Assembly (NCBI GenBank): GCA_002304445.1
Contig: NEVA01000005.1
Coordinates: 124,001-188,000 of the forward strand
DNA length: 64,000 nt
Source: Opitutia bacterium Tous-C4FEB
GTDB taxonomy: Bacteria > Verrucomicrobiota > Verrucomicrobiia > Opitutales > Opitutaceae
Direction of reading: 5' to 3'
The notes beneath the pieces were generated by a model. It searched no databases, was not told where the DNA came from, and saw nothing but the letters and a program-made list of their open reading frames with translations. The position numbers were made by a program, and so were the translations under genes. Positions 48,161 through 56,924 of this stretch are shown in pieces. Position 1 is the stretch's first letter; each line of letters begins with the position of its first letter.

Positions 48161-50749
48161 ATGAAACTGTTCCTCCGCGCCGCCCTCTCCCTGCTCTTTG
48201 TCGCCCCGGTCGCCGTCTTGATCGCGGCGGGGATTCCGCCGGTTTCTCCCCGCCCCATGATCTGGGTCACCGCCGCCGACCGCGCTGCGATTCTTTCCAA
48301 GATCGAAACGCAGCCGTGGGCGCAGACCGCCTTTGCCGCCATGAAGGCCCGCGTCGCCGACTCCGTCGCCGCGCACGCGCGCGATCCCGATGCGTTTCTC
48401 CGCGGCCTTCCTTTCGTCGCGCATCCCACCGATCCCTCGCGCCACCCGACCTTCGCGCTCATCGGCGGCAACATGGCCAGCACCCCCGACAGTCGCCGCA
48501 ACCACAGCCTGCAACGCTATCTCCACATCGGCACCGATTGCGCCGTCATCTTCTACCTCACCGGCGAGGAATCCTACGCGCGCTGCGCCGCCGACATTCT
48601 CTCCACCGCCACGCGCGCCCTCGCCCTCATGCCACGCAACGACGCCACCGAAAGCGGCGGCATCGTTTACCCCGGCGACGTCCTCTACGAAGCCCGCGCC
48701 GTCGGCGCCCAGCTTCCGATCCTCTACGATTTCCTCCATCCTTGGCTCGTGCGCGGCGTCCGCGTCCACGACGTCGTCACGCGTGCACCCGTCGCTTTCG
48801 ACTTCGCCGTCGCCCAAGCCGTCTTCCGCGCATATGCCCGCCTCATCGTCGAGCACGGCCAAATCGACAGCAACCACCCGGTCCTCGAGATGCCGTGTCT
48901 CGCCGTCAACGCTCTCGCCCTCGACGACCCCGCCGAGCGTGCCGACCTGATTGCCTACCTCACGGTGAAAGACTCGCCCAATCAGGACTCGCTCAAAAAG
49001 GTCATGCGCATTTTCCGGGAGTCCGGCGGCATCTGGCCCGAATCGTTCCAATACTCCGTCGGCGTCTCCGGCCGCGTCGCTTTTCTCGCCGCGCTGCTTC
49101 GCCGCCAAACTCCGCCCGCAGTTCCGCTCGACGGCGTGGCCGCCTTTCCGCTTTCGCTCGTTCGCCTCACCGATTTTCGCTTTCCCAACGACGACAATCT
49201 TCGCCTCGGCGACGGCCCGCGCCGCTCCGGCGAGCCGTGGGAAGCCCTCGAGATCGCCTACGCGCTCGCCCTCCGCGAGGGCGACACCGCCACGCAGCAG
49301 ACGATGGGCGGACTGCTCAACCTCGGTATCGCTCAGGGCCGCTACGACCGCGCAAACCCGCTCGGCTTCACCGGCGGCGCCAACAGCTACCAAGGCCCGC
49401 TGCAACTGCTCTGGTTTGCGCCCACGATCACCGGCACCATGACCGCCCCGGTTCCGCGCACCACCGACGCGCTGCCCTTCGCCGGCGCCGTGCTCCAGCG
49501 CAACCTCTCGCCCACCGGTGACCCGGCGCACGCCTTGATGGCCGCCGTCAGCGGCGCGTCCTACGTTCACAGCCACGCCACCGGCATGGCCCTCGAACTC
49601 TACGGCGCCGGCCACGTCCTCGGGGCCAACGCCGGCAAGGGCACCTACACCACCGACGAACACGAGAACCACCGCCGTCTCTTCGCCGCCGGCAACGGTG
49701 TGATCGTCAACGGCTCCTCCCGTAGCACCGGTGGCTGGGTCAACCTCGGCACCGATACCGTCACGCCCGTCGTCCTAGAGCCCGCTCTCGGTGCCGCTCC
49801 CGTCTCGCCGAATCACTCGTTCACCGTCACCCGCTTCACCGACCGTTCCGCCGGCGACACCAAGGCCGAGCAGCAACGGCTCGTCGGCCTCGTGCGCACG
49901 TCCGCGACGACCGGTTACTACGTCGATGTCTTCCGCTCGCGCACCACGCAGACCGAGCAATTTCACGACTACCTGTATCACAACCTCGGCGACCGCCTCA
50001 CACTCACGGTCGCCGGCCAACCGCTCCCGCTCGCCGATTCGCCCGAGCGCTTCCGCCCCGCCGCCGGCACCTCGTGGTCGCGCAACCGCAGCTTCCTCTT
50101 CCCCGGCTGGCATGTCTTCAAATCCGCCCGCACCTCCCCGCCGTTTGCCGGCGATGTCGCCGCCGAGTTCACGGCCGCAAAACTGAAACCGTCCCCCGCC
50201 GCGATGCGCGTGTTTCTCCCCGGCACCGAGGGCCGCGAGTATTCGTCGGCGCTCTCGCTCGAAACCAAGGAGGCTCCGTCGCCCTACGACAAAGCCCCCA
50301 CGCCCGTCCTCGTCGTCCGCCAACGCGGCGAAGCGTGGGACCGGCCTTTCGCCGCCGTCTTCGAGCCCTTCGTCGGCGCCGGCGCCATCCGCGCCGTCAC
50401 GGCGCTCACCTCGCGCGGCTCCTTCTCCGGTTTCAAAATCGTCAGCCACGTCGCCGATCGCACACTCACCCAGCTCGTCCTGGTCTCCGCTTCCGCCGAC
50501 GGCGAATTCTCCGACTCCGATCTAGGCCTCACGTTTCGCGGTCGCTACGCCGTCGTTTCCCTCGACGACCGCGACCGTCTCACCTCGCTTTATATCGGCG
50601 AGGGCACCTCGCTGCGTTTCCGCGGCCACGAGCTCTCCACCGCCCAGGCCGCCTTCGCCGACTGCGGACCCAATCCCTCTCTCACCGCCGTCGGCCCGGG
50701 CACGCTCACGTTGCCCGACGGACGCCGTCTCGATGCCCGCTCCCGTTAA
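48161..50749 (+). CDS. secreted heparinase II/III-like polysaccharide lyase
   Basis: An 862-residue protein with a signal peptide (MKLFLRAALSLLFVAPVAVLIAAG). The N-terminal half looks like an alginate-lyase/heparinase alpha-toroid (RHPTFALIGGNMASTPDSRRN, DSNHPVLEMP). The middle contains SYVHSHATGMALELYGAGHVLG, the heparinase II/III metal/active-site pattern, followed by a beta-sandwich. It probably cleaves a uronic-acid-containing, possibly sulfated, polysaccharide by beta-elimination. Its stop is 4 bp before the sulfatase start. Substrate (GAG, ulvan, alginate or other) is not resolved. Confidence 0.85.
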   Translation: MKLFLRAALSLLFVAPVAVLIAAGIPPVSPRPMIWVTAADRAAILSKIETQPWAQTAFAAMKARVADSVAAHARDPDAFLRGLPFVAHPTDPSRHPTFALIGGNMASTPDSRRNHSLQRYLHIGTDCAVIFYLTGEESYARCAADILSTATRALALMPRNDATESGGIVYPGDVLYEARAVGAQLPILYDFLHPWLVRGVRVHDVVTRAPVAFDFAVAQAVFRAYARLIVEHGQIDSNHPVLEMPCLAVNALALDDPAERADLIAYLTVKDSPNQDSLKKVMRIFRESGGIWPESFQYSVGVSGRVAFLAALLRRQTPPAVPLDGVAAFPLSLVRLTDFRFPNDDNLRLGDGPRRSGEPWEALEIAYALALREGDTATQQTMGGLLNLGIAQGRYDRANPLGFTGGANSYQGPLQLLWFAPTITGTMTAPVPRTTDALPFAGAVLQRNLSPTGDPAHALMAAVSGASYVHSHATGMALELYGAGHVLGANAGKGTYTTDEHENHRRLFAAGNGVIVNGSSRSTGGWVNLGTDTVTPVVLEPALGAAPVSPNHSFTVTRFTDRSAGDTKAEQQRLVGLVRTSATTGYYVDVFRSRTTQTEQFHDYLYHNLGDRLTLTVAGQPLPLADSPERFRPAAGTSWSRNRSFLFPGWHVFKSARTSPPFAGDVAAEFTAAKLKPSPAAMRVFLPGTEGREYSSALSLETKEAPSPYDKAPTPVLVVRQRGEAWDRPFAAVFEPFVGAGAIRAVTALTSRGSFSGFKIVSHVADRTLTQLVLVSASADGEFSDSDLGLTFRGRYAVVSLDDRDRLTSLYIGEGTSLRFRGHELSTAQAAFADCGPNPSLTAVGPGTLTLPDGRRLDARSR

Positions 50750-50753
50750 TTCC

Positions 50754-52229
50754 ATGAGTCCGCCCAATATTCTCTTCATCATGACCGACCAGCAGCGGTT
50801 CGACACGATCGCCGCCCTCGGTCATGGCCACGCGCGCACGCCCAATCTCGACCGCCTCGCCGCGCGGGGCATCGCCTGCACCAACGCCTACTCGTCCTGC
50901 CCCGTCTGCGTGCCCGCCCGCTATACGCTCATGACCGGCTGCGAGCCGTCGAAGACCAGTTGGCTGAGCAACTGGGCGCCCGGCGACAACGTCTCCACCC
51001 GTTGCGGCCCTTACCTCGCCGAGACCCTCGCCGCCCGCGGCTACCGCACCTGGGGCCTCGGCAAGTTCCACACCGAGCCCCGGCATGAGCCCCTCGGCTT
51101 TGAGACCCATGAATACAGCGAGGAACTTTGGCCGACCGAGGAAGATTTTCTCCGCGACGATTACGTCGCTTGGCTCCGCCGCCGCGATCCGTCGTTCAAC
51201 CATCTCGAACAGGTCCACGGCGAGCGCACCGACATGTATTACGTCCCCCAGACGCGCGCCGTGCCCGCCGCGCTCACCGTGGAATCGTGGGTCGCGACCC
51301 GCGCCGTCGAGGAACTCAACCGGCCCGATCCGCGCCCCCAGTTCGGTTTCATGTCGTTTGTGACGCCGCATCCGCCGATCGCGCCGCCCGTGCCTTACAA
51401 CCGCCTCTTCAACCCCGACGATATGCCCGACCCCGCCCTCGGCGATCCCGCGATCGACTCCGCCGACGACTACCTCGGCTGGATGAACCACGCCGTCTGG
51501 GCCGAAGATATTTCCAACGCCCAAGCCCGCCAACTCCGCGCGCGTTACGCCGGCTCGATCACCTTCATCGACGAGTGCATCGGCAAAATCCTCGACGCGG
51601 TCGAAGCCCGGCCCGACGCCGCCAACACCCTCATCTGCTTTTTCTCTGACCACGGCGACCACATGGGCGACCACGGTGCGTGGCAGAAAGAAAGTTTCTT
51701 CGAGGCCTCCTGTCGCGTCCCGTTTCTCGTGAGCTGGCCCGCGCAACTCCCCGCCGCCGCCCGCCACACCGGACTCGCCGCCCTCACCGATCTCTTCGGC
51801 CTCGCCACCGCCGCCAGCGGCGCGCCCGAACTCCGCGACGGCCACCACCTGCTCGCTACGCTGCGCGACTCGGCCCCGGCCCGCGATTTCCTCGTCGGCA
51901 TGTTCGGCACCCCGGGCACCAGCCAGTTCAAATGCATGATCCGGCGCGGCGATTGGAAATATATCTGGCTCGCCAACGGCGGCCGCGAATTGCTCTTCAA
52001 CCTCCGCCTCGATCCCGCCGAGTCCCGCTCGTTTCTCACCGCAGAGCCCGCGCTCGTCACCGCCTTCCGCCGAGAGGCGGCCGATCTGCTCGCCGCCCGC
52101 GAGGTCACCCGCCCCGCCGTCCTCGACGGCGGCCTCCGCTCCTTCCCGTTCGCGCCGTTTCCCCGCGTGCGCATCAAACAATTCGCCCGCGGTGTCACCG
52201 ATTTCGGTCAAGGCCCGTGCGCTTCCTGA
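50754..52229 (+). CDS. leaderless S1-type sulfatase with CVPAR motif
   Basis: A 491-residue sulfatase. PPNILFIMTDQQRFDTIAALG carries the first Asp ligand. The maturation motif is CVPAR (Cys52-Arg56), with Ala instead of the commoner Ser at position four, still within the C-x-P/A-x-R rule. FFSDHGDHMGDHGAWQK supplies the second metal site. No signal peptide is present when started at ATG 50754; the in-frame ATG 50733 overlaps the lyase stop. A cytoplasmic location fits the sugar symporter encoded next. Confidence 0.9.
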   Translation: MSPPNILFIMTDQQRFDTIAALGHGHARTPNLDRLAARGIACTNAYSSCPVCVPARYTLMTGCEPSKTSWLSNWAPGDNVSTRCGPYLAETLAARGYRTWGLGKFHTEPRHEPLGFETHEYSEELWPTEEDFLRDDYVAWLRRRDPSFNHLEQVHGERTDMYYVPQTRAVPAALTVESWVATRAVEELNRPDPRPQFGFMSFVTPHPPIAPPVPYNRLFNPDDMPDPALGDPAIDSADDYLGWMNHAVWAEDISNAQARQLRARYAGSITFIDECIGKILDAVEARPDAANTLICFFSDHGDHMGDHGAWQKESFFEASCRVPFLVSWPAQLPAAARHTGLAALTDLFGLATAASGAPELRDGHHLLATLRDSAPARDFLVGMFGTPGTSQFKCMIRRGDWKYIWLANGGRELLFNLRLDPAESRSFLTAEPALVTAFRREAADLLAAREVTRPAVLDGGLRSFPFAPFPRVRIKQFARGVTDFGQGPCAS

Positions 52230-52404
52230 TGCCGACGTCCGTGCCCAACTCCGAACCCAAAACACCCCTATCCAGTCCAATAGGCCCGCGACACTCCTCT
52301 CGCCTCGCGCTTCGCCGATTAGGCGAAGCCTGCAACCTCCGCCCAACCGCTCCGCCTCCGAAAAATTAGCGAAGATTAGCGGTTAAAAAATCTGAAACTT
52401 CCTG
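52230..52404 (+). promoter_or_regulatory. short gap with AT-rich repeat-like tract before the symporter gene
   Basis: The last ~45 bp contain an imperfect repeat (AAATTAGCGAAGATTAGCGG) followed by TTAAAAAATCTG just before ATG 52405. A related style of tract (ATTCGCGTAATTCGCGGG) occurs at 55093-55110. These look like dispersed intergenic sequence; a promoter role is possible but not shown. Confidence 0.3.
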
Positions 52405-53823
52405 ATGTCTGCCCCTGCCTCATCGCCCCCTCCGCCCGCGCCCGCAGCCGAGCCACCGCTCTCGCTGGGCACCCGCCTGGCCTACGGCGCCTCGGCTCCG
52501 GCCGAGAACTTGGCGATCAACTCGATCAACCAACTCGCCAACGCGGTCTTCAATATCACGCTCGGCGTCCCGCTCCTCCTCGTCGGCCTGGCCTTGTCGT
52601 TGCCGCGGCTGATCGACGTCTTTCTCGATCCGTTCATCGGCAATTGGAGCGACCGGCTGGAATCCCGCTGGGGCCGGCGGCGTCCGTTTATTCTCGTGGG
52701 CTCGCTGCTCTGCGCGGCCATCGCGACCGCGATCTGGTTCTTCCCCGCCGGCCAATCGACGATGTTTTATTTCTGGTGGCTGCTGGGCGGCTGCGCGGCG
52801 ATGTCCGTGGCCTACAGTATTCTGATCGTGCCCTACGGCGCGCTCGGACTCGAGTTGGTGACCAACTACCACGAGCGCACAAAGCTCATGGGCACCAAAT
52901 CCATTTTGCACAAAGCCTCCGGCGTCGTGAACCAATGGTTGCTCAAGTGGGTCCGCGAAGCCGGGGCCGGCGATCTCGTGGTCGGCGGCCGTTTCTGCGC
53001 ACCCCTCATCGGCGGCACGATCGCCGTCCTCGGCTTCATCACCGCGTGGCGCACGCCGGAACGCCCCCGGCCCGTCACGCGGCAGGCCCGGCCCAAAACA
53101 TCTATTTGGCAAAGTTGGAAAATCACCATGAGCCAGCCCGATTTCCGGCGGTTGGTCCTCGCGCAGATTTTCATCTACATGAGCTTCCTAGTCATCGATA
53201 CGACCGGGTTTTACCTAAACGTGTTTTACGTCAACGGCGGCGACATGGGCGTCGGCGCCGGCATGAAGGGTTGGTATGGCACCGCCTTTCAACTCTGCGG
53301 ACTGCTCGCCGTCCCGCTGATCGTGCGCCTGTCGCGCCGCATCGGGAAAAAACATACCTTCCTCCTCTGCACGCTCACGATCGCGGTCGGCGGCGTGGCC
53401 AAATGGTTCTGCTACGCGCCCGGCGCGGGCTGGTGGCTGCTGCTGCCCTCGGCGTTGATGGGGCCCGGTCTCGTCGCGGTCATGGTTCTCGTGCCCTCGA
53501 TGACGGCTGATATCTGCGACCTCGACGCCGCCGAGAGCGGCCAGCGCCGGGAGGGCATGTTCAACTCGGTCCTGAGCTGGGCGCTGAAACTCGCGCTCAC
53601 CGGCTCCATCCTCCTGGCCAACGTCGTGCTCCATTTCGTCGGCTGGGAAACGGCCCTCAAAGCCGCACAGAGCGAGGGCACGTTCTTCGCCATGCGCATC
53701 GTGTTCGCCGGAGGCACGGTGGTGCTCGCCGGCCTGGCGGCAGTTTTCATCTACCGCTACTCCGTCACCGCCGAAGCCGTCGCCGCCGCCCAAGCCCGCG
53801 CCACCCGCGTCGCCGCGAATTAA
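52405..53823 (+). CDS. GPH-type (glycoside-pentoside-hexuronide) MFS symporter
   Basis: A 472-residue inner-membrane transporter with about 12 hydrophobic segments. The early motif FLDPFIGNWSDRLESRWGRRRPFILVG is typical of GPH-family cation/sugar symporters (MelB/UidB/XynB type). Mid-protein APLIGGTIAVLGFITAW and C-terminal DICDLDAAESGQRREGMFNSV also fit. It likely imports the unsaturated uronide produced by the lyase. It is in the same direction as lyase and sulfatase. Confidence 0.92.
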   Translation: MSAPASSPPPPAPAAEPPLSLGTRLAYGASAPAENLAINSINQLANAVFNITLGVPLLLVGLALSLPRLIDVFLDPFIGNWSDRLESRWGRRRPFILVGSLLCAAIATAIWFFPAGQSTMFYFWWLLGGCAAMSVAYSILIVPYGALGLELVTNYHERTKLMGTKSILHKASGVVNQWLLKWVREAGAGDLVVGGRFCAPLIGGTIAVLGFITAWRTPERPRPVTRQARPKTSIWQSWKITMSQPDFRRLVLAQIFIYMSFLVIDTTGFYLNVFYVNGGDMGVGAGMKGWYGTAFQLCGLLAVPLIVRLSRRIGKKHTFLLCTLTIAVGGVAKWFCYAPGAGWWLLLPSALMGPGLVAVMVLVPSMTADICDLDAAESGQRREGMFNSVLSWALKLALTGSILLANVVLHFVGWETALKAAQSEGTFFAMRIVFAGGTVVLAGLAAVFIYRYSVTAEAVAAAQARATRVAAN

Positions 53824-53885
53824 AACCAATATTCAATTCCGAAGTCCTTTATCTGACCTCCGACACTTTACCTTCACCAAAACCC

Positions 53886-54203
53886 ATGAAACCACATTCC
53901 GCTTACCGCCTACCTCACGCCTGCCTCCTCCTCGGTCTATTCGCCGCCGCCTCGACGCTGTCGGCCCAAACCGCCCCAGCCTCGGCCTCGACGCCGGCTC
54001 CCGCCGTCGCCCCGGCGAAAGCATCGCCGACCACCGCCGCCGCCGCTCCGGTGGAAGAAAAACCCGTCGAACTCAGCCCCTTTACCGTCACCTCCGACGA
54101 CGACCAAGGCTACCGTGCGCAGAACACCCTCGCCGGCTCGCGCCTCAATTCGGCGCTGAAGGACACGCCGGGCGTGCTCGACGGACTCTTCGCCTCCGCC
54201 TGA
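53886..54203 (+). pseudogene. truncated TonB-dependent receptor N-terminus
   Basis: 105 codons encode a signal peptide (LPHACLLLGLFAAASTLSAQ), a Pro/Ala linker, TonB box VELSPFTVT and the start of the plug (DDQGYRAQNTLAGSRLNSALKDTP). After that the sequence turns to GVLDGLFASA and stops. Plug and barrel are missing, so it cannot form a receptor. A toxin-antitoxin pair follows 73 bp later, so deletion at that boundary is likely. Confidence 0.85.
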
Positions 54204-54240
54204 GGCAGAGGGTCATCACCCGGTCTCTACGGTGCGCATC

Positions 54241-54273
54241 TTGACACGCCACAAAATGGAGCATCATGATGCT
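54241..54273 (+). promoter_or_regulatory. promoter with palindromic operator of the VapBC-like pair
   Basis: TTGACA (54241-54246) is a perfect -35 box. A perfect 14-bp palindrome AGCATCATGATGCT (54260-54273) covers the expected -10 region and ends 3 bp before the antitoxin ATG. This placement fits autorepression by the ribbon-helix-helix antitoxin. Confidence 0.6.
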
Positions 54274-54276
54274 TAA

Positions 54277-54558
54277 ATGCGCACCACCGTCACCCTCGAT
54301 CCCGATGTAGAGCAACTGCTCCGTCACGCGACCCACGGCTCCCAGCAGAACTTCAAAGAGGCGCTCAACGACGGCCTCCGCCGCGGTCTTGCGCACCTCG
54401 CCCCCGCCGTCGCCGCCGAGCGCTTCGTGGTAAAAGCCCGGCCCATGGGCCTGCGCGCCGGCGTGGACCCGTCACGGCTGCACGACCTCGCCGATGACCT
54501 CGAAGCCGAGGCCTTCGCCGCGACGACCCGCAAGCTCCTCAAGGCGCTGAAGAAATGA
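54277..54558 (+). CDS. ribbon-helix-helix antitoxin (VapB-like)
   Basis: A 93-residue protein. The opening MRTTVTLDPDVEQLLRHA is a classical ribbon strand plus helix of RHH/DUF2191 antitoxins, and NFKEALNDGLRRGL is the second helix. The C-terminal ~45 residues would wrap the toxin. It should dimerise, bind its own operator and neutralise the PIN toxin encoded next. The genes overlap by 4 bp (ATGA). Confidence 0.9.
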   Translation: MRTTVTLDPDVEQLLRHATHGSQQNFKEALNDGLRRGLAHLAPAVAAERFVVKARPMGLRAGVDPSRLHDLADDLEAEAFAATTRKLLKALKK

Positions 54559-54986
54559 TCATCCCCGACGCCAATCTCATTCTCTACGCCTACGACTCCG
54601 AGAGCCCCTTTCACCGGGAATCAGCGCGCTGGTGGTCCGCTTTGCTCTCCGACATCGAACCCATCGGGCTCTGCCCCGTCGTCGTCTTCGCGTTCCTGCG
54701 GCTGTCCACCCACGGCAAAGTCTTCGAAAACCCGCTGACCGTCCGCGAAGCCGGCCAACACATCACCTCTTGGCTGGCTCGCCCCAACGTCCGCCTCCTT
54801 GTCGCCGGCCCAAGCCACGTAGAAGCGGTCTGCCGCCTCCTCACCAAAGCCGGCACCGGCGGCAACCTCGTCACCGACGCCCAAATCGCCGCCCTCGCCT
54901 TGGAATACGGCGCCACCGTCCACAGCGCCGACACCGACTTCGCCCGCCTCGCCGGGGTAAGTTGGGAGAATCCGCTCATCGCCTGA
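54555..54986 (+). CDS. PIN-domain toxin (VapC-like RNase)
   Basis: A 143-residue PIN-domain protein. IIPDANLILYAYD holds the first catalytic Asp (Asp5), and VTDAQIAALALEYGATVHSADTDF provides the later acidic residues. At the usual Glu position it reads VVVFAFLRLSTH, the variant seen in one VapC subgroup. VapC toxins cleave RNA, often tRNA or rRNA; the target here is unknown. Confidence 0.92.
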   Translation: MIIPDANLILYAYDSESPFHRESARWWSALLSDIEPIGLCPVVVFAFLRLSTHGKVFENPLTVREAGQHITSWLARPNVRLLVAGPSHVEAVCRLLTKAGTGGNLVTDAQIAALALEYGATVHSADTDFARLAGVSWENPLIA

Positions 54987-55344
54987 ACCGCGCGGTGGCA
55001 ACGGGCAGAACCCTTGAATCGACCGAGTTTCTGCTCTCTCTCCCTCGTCGCTTGCTTTCGGCTCTCTGCCAAAGACCGAATTATTCCGAATTCGCGCCTA
55101 TTCGCGTAATTCGCGGGCCAACTTCCGTTCCGATATCTTCGTGAAGCCCGTATTCCTAGCCGCTGCCTCCCCATTCTCCATCCCGGCTTCTACATTGCCA
55201 TTCGCGGCCATAGCCCGCCCTTCAAAATAATCGTGGTCCCGATGGCGGGTTCGGGCCACTCTCTTGTCGTGAAGGCTACCGGTGAACTCATCTTCCGCCC
55301 AAACGCTCCCTCGGATCGCGCTCCCGCCCAAGCCCGTCGCCGCC
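54987..55344. other. gap between toxin gene and sigma factor gene
   Basis: No gene is recognised. At 55085-55112 there is an AT-rich repetitive tract (TTCGCGCCTATTCGCGTAAT followed by TCGCGGG). The rest shows no clear hairpin terminator or gene motif. A promoter for the sigma factor operon should lie near the right end, but I cannot pick one with confidence. Confidence 0.4.
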
Positions 55345-55932
55345 ATGCCTGACTCCACCCCGCCCGCGCCCCCACCGGCTCCGCCTCCGCCGGCCGGCCG
55401 CGACTTCGCCTCGATCTACCGCGCCACGCTGTCGCCGCTCCGTCGCTACCTTTCCCGGCTGTTGGGCAACTCCACCGAGGCGCAGGACGTCGCTCACGAC
55501 GCCTATCTTCGCGTCTTTCCCTCGATCAGTCAGTCCTCGACCGAGCAGCCCGAGGCCTTGCTCTACGTCACCGCCCGCCGCCTCGCCATCAACCGGCTCA
55601 AGCGCCGCAGCATCTCGCCCATCCAGTCCGGCCCCGCCGACTTTGACACCGCCGCCTCTGCGGCTCCGAGCGTCGAACAGCAGGTCATGGCCCGCCAGGA
55701 ACTCACCCTGCTCGAAGCCGCCATCGCCGAATTGCCGGCCGGTTGCCGCGCCGTCCTTCTCCTGCGCAAAGTCGAACTCCTTTCCCACCGCGAAATCGCC
55801 GAGCGTCTCGGCATCGCCATCAGCACCGTCGAGAAACAACACGCCCGCGCCCTCCGCCTCCTCCGCGCCGCTCTCCCCGCCGAATCCACCGCCTTTTCCT
55901 CTCCACCCTCCGACCCGGAGGCCCACGTATGA
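55345..55932 (+). CDS. ECF sigma factor (FecI-like)
   Basis: A sigma-70 family ECF factor of about 195 residues. Region 2 is SIYRATLSPLRRYLSRLLGN ... AQDVAHDAYLRVF, and region 4 is PAGCRAVLLLRKVELLSHREIAERLG followed by ISTVEKQHARALRLLRA. It directs RNA polymerase to the receptor operon in Fec-type signalling. ATG 55345 avoids a long unrelated N-terminal tail; the frame is open to 55282. It overlaps the FecR gene by 4 bp. Confidence 0.92.
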   Translation: MPDSTPPAPPPAPPPPAGRDFASIYRATLSPLRRYLSRLLGNSTEAQDVAHDAYLRVFPSISQSSTEQPEALLYVTARRLAINRLKRRSISPIQSGPADFDTAASAAPSVEQQVMARQELTLLEAAIAELPAGCRAVLLLRKVELLSHREIAERLGIAISTVEKQHARALRLLRAALPAESTAFSSPPSDPEAHV

Positions 55933-56924
55933 ACCCTTCACCTGCTCCCATTTCCCCCGCCATCGACACCGACGCTGCTCTTTGGGCCGCCCGCCTCGAA
56001 GGCGGCACGCTCGACGCCGCGGACCGCAACGCCCTCGAGGCTTGGCTCGCCGCGTCGCCCGCCCACCGCGCCGCGCTTTCGATGTATTGCCAATTTTCCG
56101 CCGATCTCGAAGTGCAACTTCCCGCGCTCGTTGCCGCCGGCCGCGTCGCCCTACCCACGCCGGCACCGCGCCGCTTGTGGTCCTTGAAACTTGTCACGGC
56201 CTCCGCGTTCGCCGCCGTCGCCGCGATTGCTCTCGCCGTCGTTCTCACCCGGCCCGCCGCACCCGAGGCCCACGCCACCGCCGTCGCGCAGCGCCAGACT
56301 ATCACCCTCGCCGACGGCACCCGCATCGAGCTCAACGCCCGCACCCAGCTCACCGTCGCCCTCGGGTCCGCCGAACGCCGCGTGCGCCTCGCCTCAGGCG
56401 AAGCGTTTTTCCAAGTCGCCAAAGATGCGTCGCGTCCGTTCCACGTCGAAACTCCCGCCGGCACCGTTCGCGTCACCGGCACGGCCTTCAACGTCCTCTC
56501 CGAGTCCGCCTCCGCACTCGATGTCACCGTCCTTGAGGGCTCGGTCGCCGTCAGCCCCGCCGCTTCCAACGCCGCCCGCGGCACCCCGTTCGCCCTCACC
56601 GCCAGCGACCACCTTTCCTTGCGGCCCGGCTCCGGCGTGATCGTCAACAAACTCTCCGCCGCCACCCTCGCCAACACGCTCGCTTGGCGCCAGGGCGCGG
56701 TCATCTTCGATGATGTCCCGCTCGCCGCAGCCCTCGCCCGTTTCGCCCATTACCACGATCGCCGGATCACCGCTTCGCCCGACGTCGCTGATCTCCGCAT
56801 CAGCGCCCGCTTCGAACTCGACGACCTCGATGGTTTCTTCGCCAGTTTGGCCGAGCTGAAGAATGTCCGCGCCATCCGCGACGCCTCCGGCGCTTACGTC
56901 GTTTCCCTTCGCTCCCAAAAGTGA
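55929..56924 (+). CDS. FecR-like anti-sigma factor / sigma regulator
   Basis: A 331-residue inner-membrane protein. The N-terminal cytoplasmic DUF4880-like segment (ALWAARLEGGTLDAADRNALEAWLAASPAHRAAL) binds the sigma factor. One transmembrane helix follows (ASAFAAVAAIALAVVLT), then the periplasmic FecR beta domain (ITLADGTRIELNARTQLTVAL, RLASGEAFFQVAKDASRPFHVET, GTAFNVLSE) and a secretin/STN-like C-terminal segment. It relays receptor occupancy to the sigma factor and overlaps both neighbours by 4 bp. Confidence 0.93.
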   Translation: MNPSPAPISPAIDTDAALWAARLEGGTLDAADRNALEAWLAASPAHRAALSMYCQFSADLEVQLPALVAAGRVALPTPAPRRLWSLKLVTASAFAAVAAIALAVVLTRPAAPEAHATAVAQRQTITLADGTRIELNARTQLTVALGSAERRVRLASGEAFFQVAKDASRPFHVETPAGTVRVTGTAFNVLSESASALDVTVLEGSVAVSPAASNAARGTPFALTASDHLSLRPGSGVIVNKLSAATLANTLAWRQGAVIFDDVPLAAALARFAHYHDRRITASPDVADLRISARFELDDLDGFFASLAELKNVRAIRDASGAYVVSLRSQK

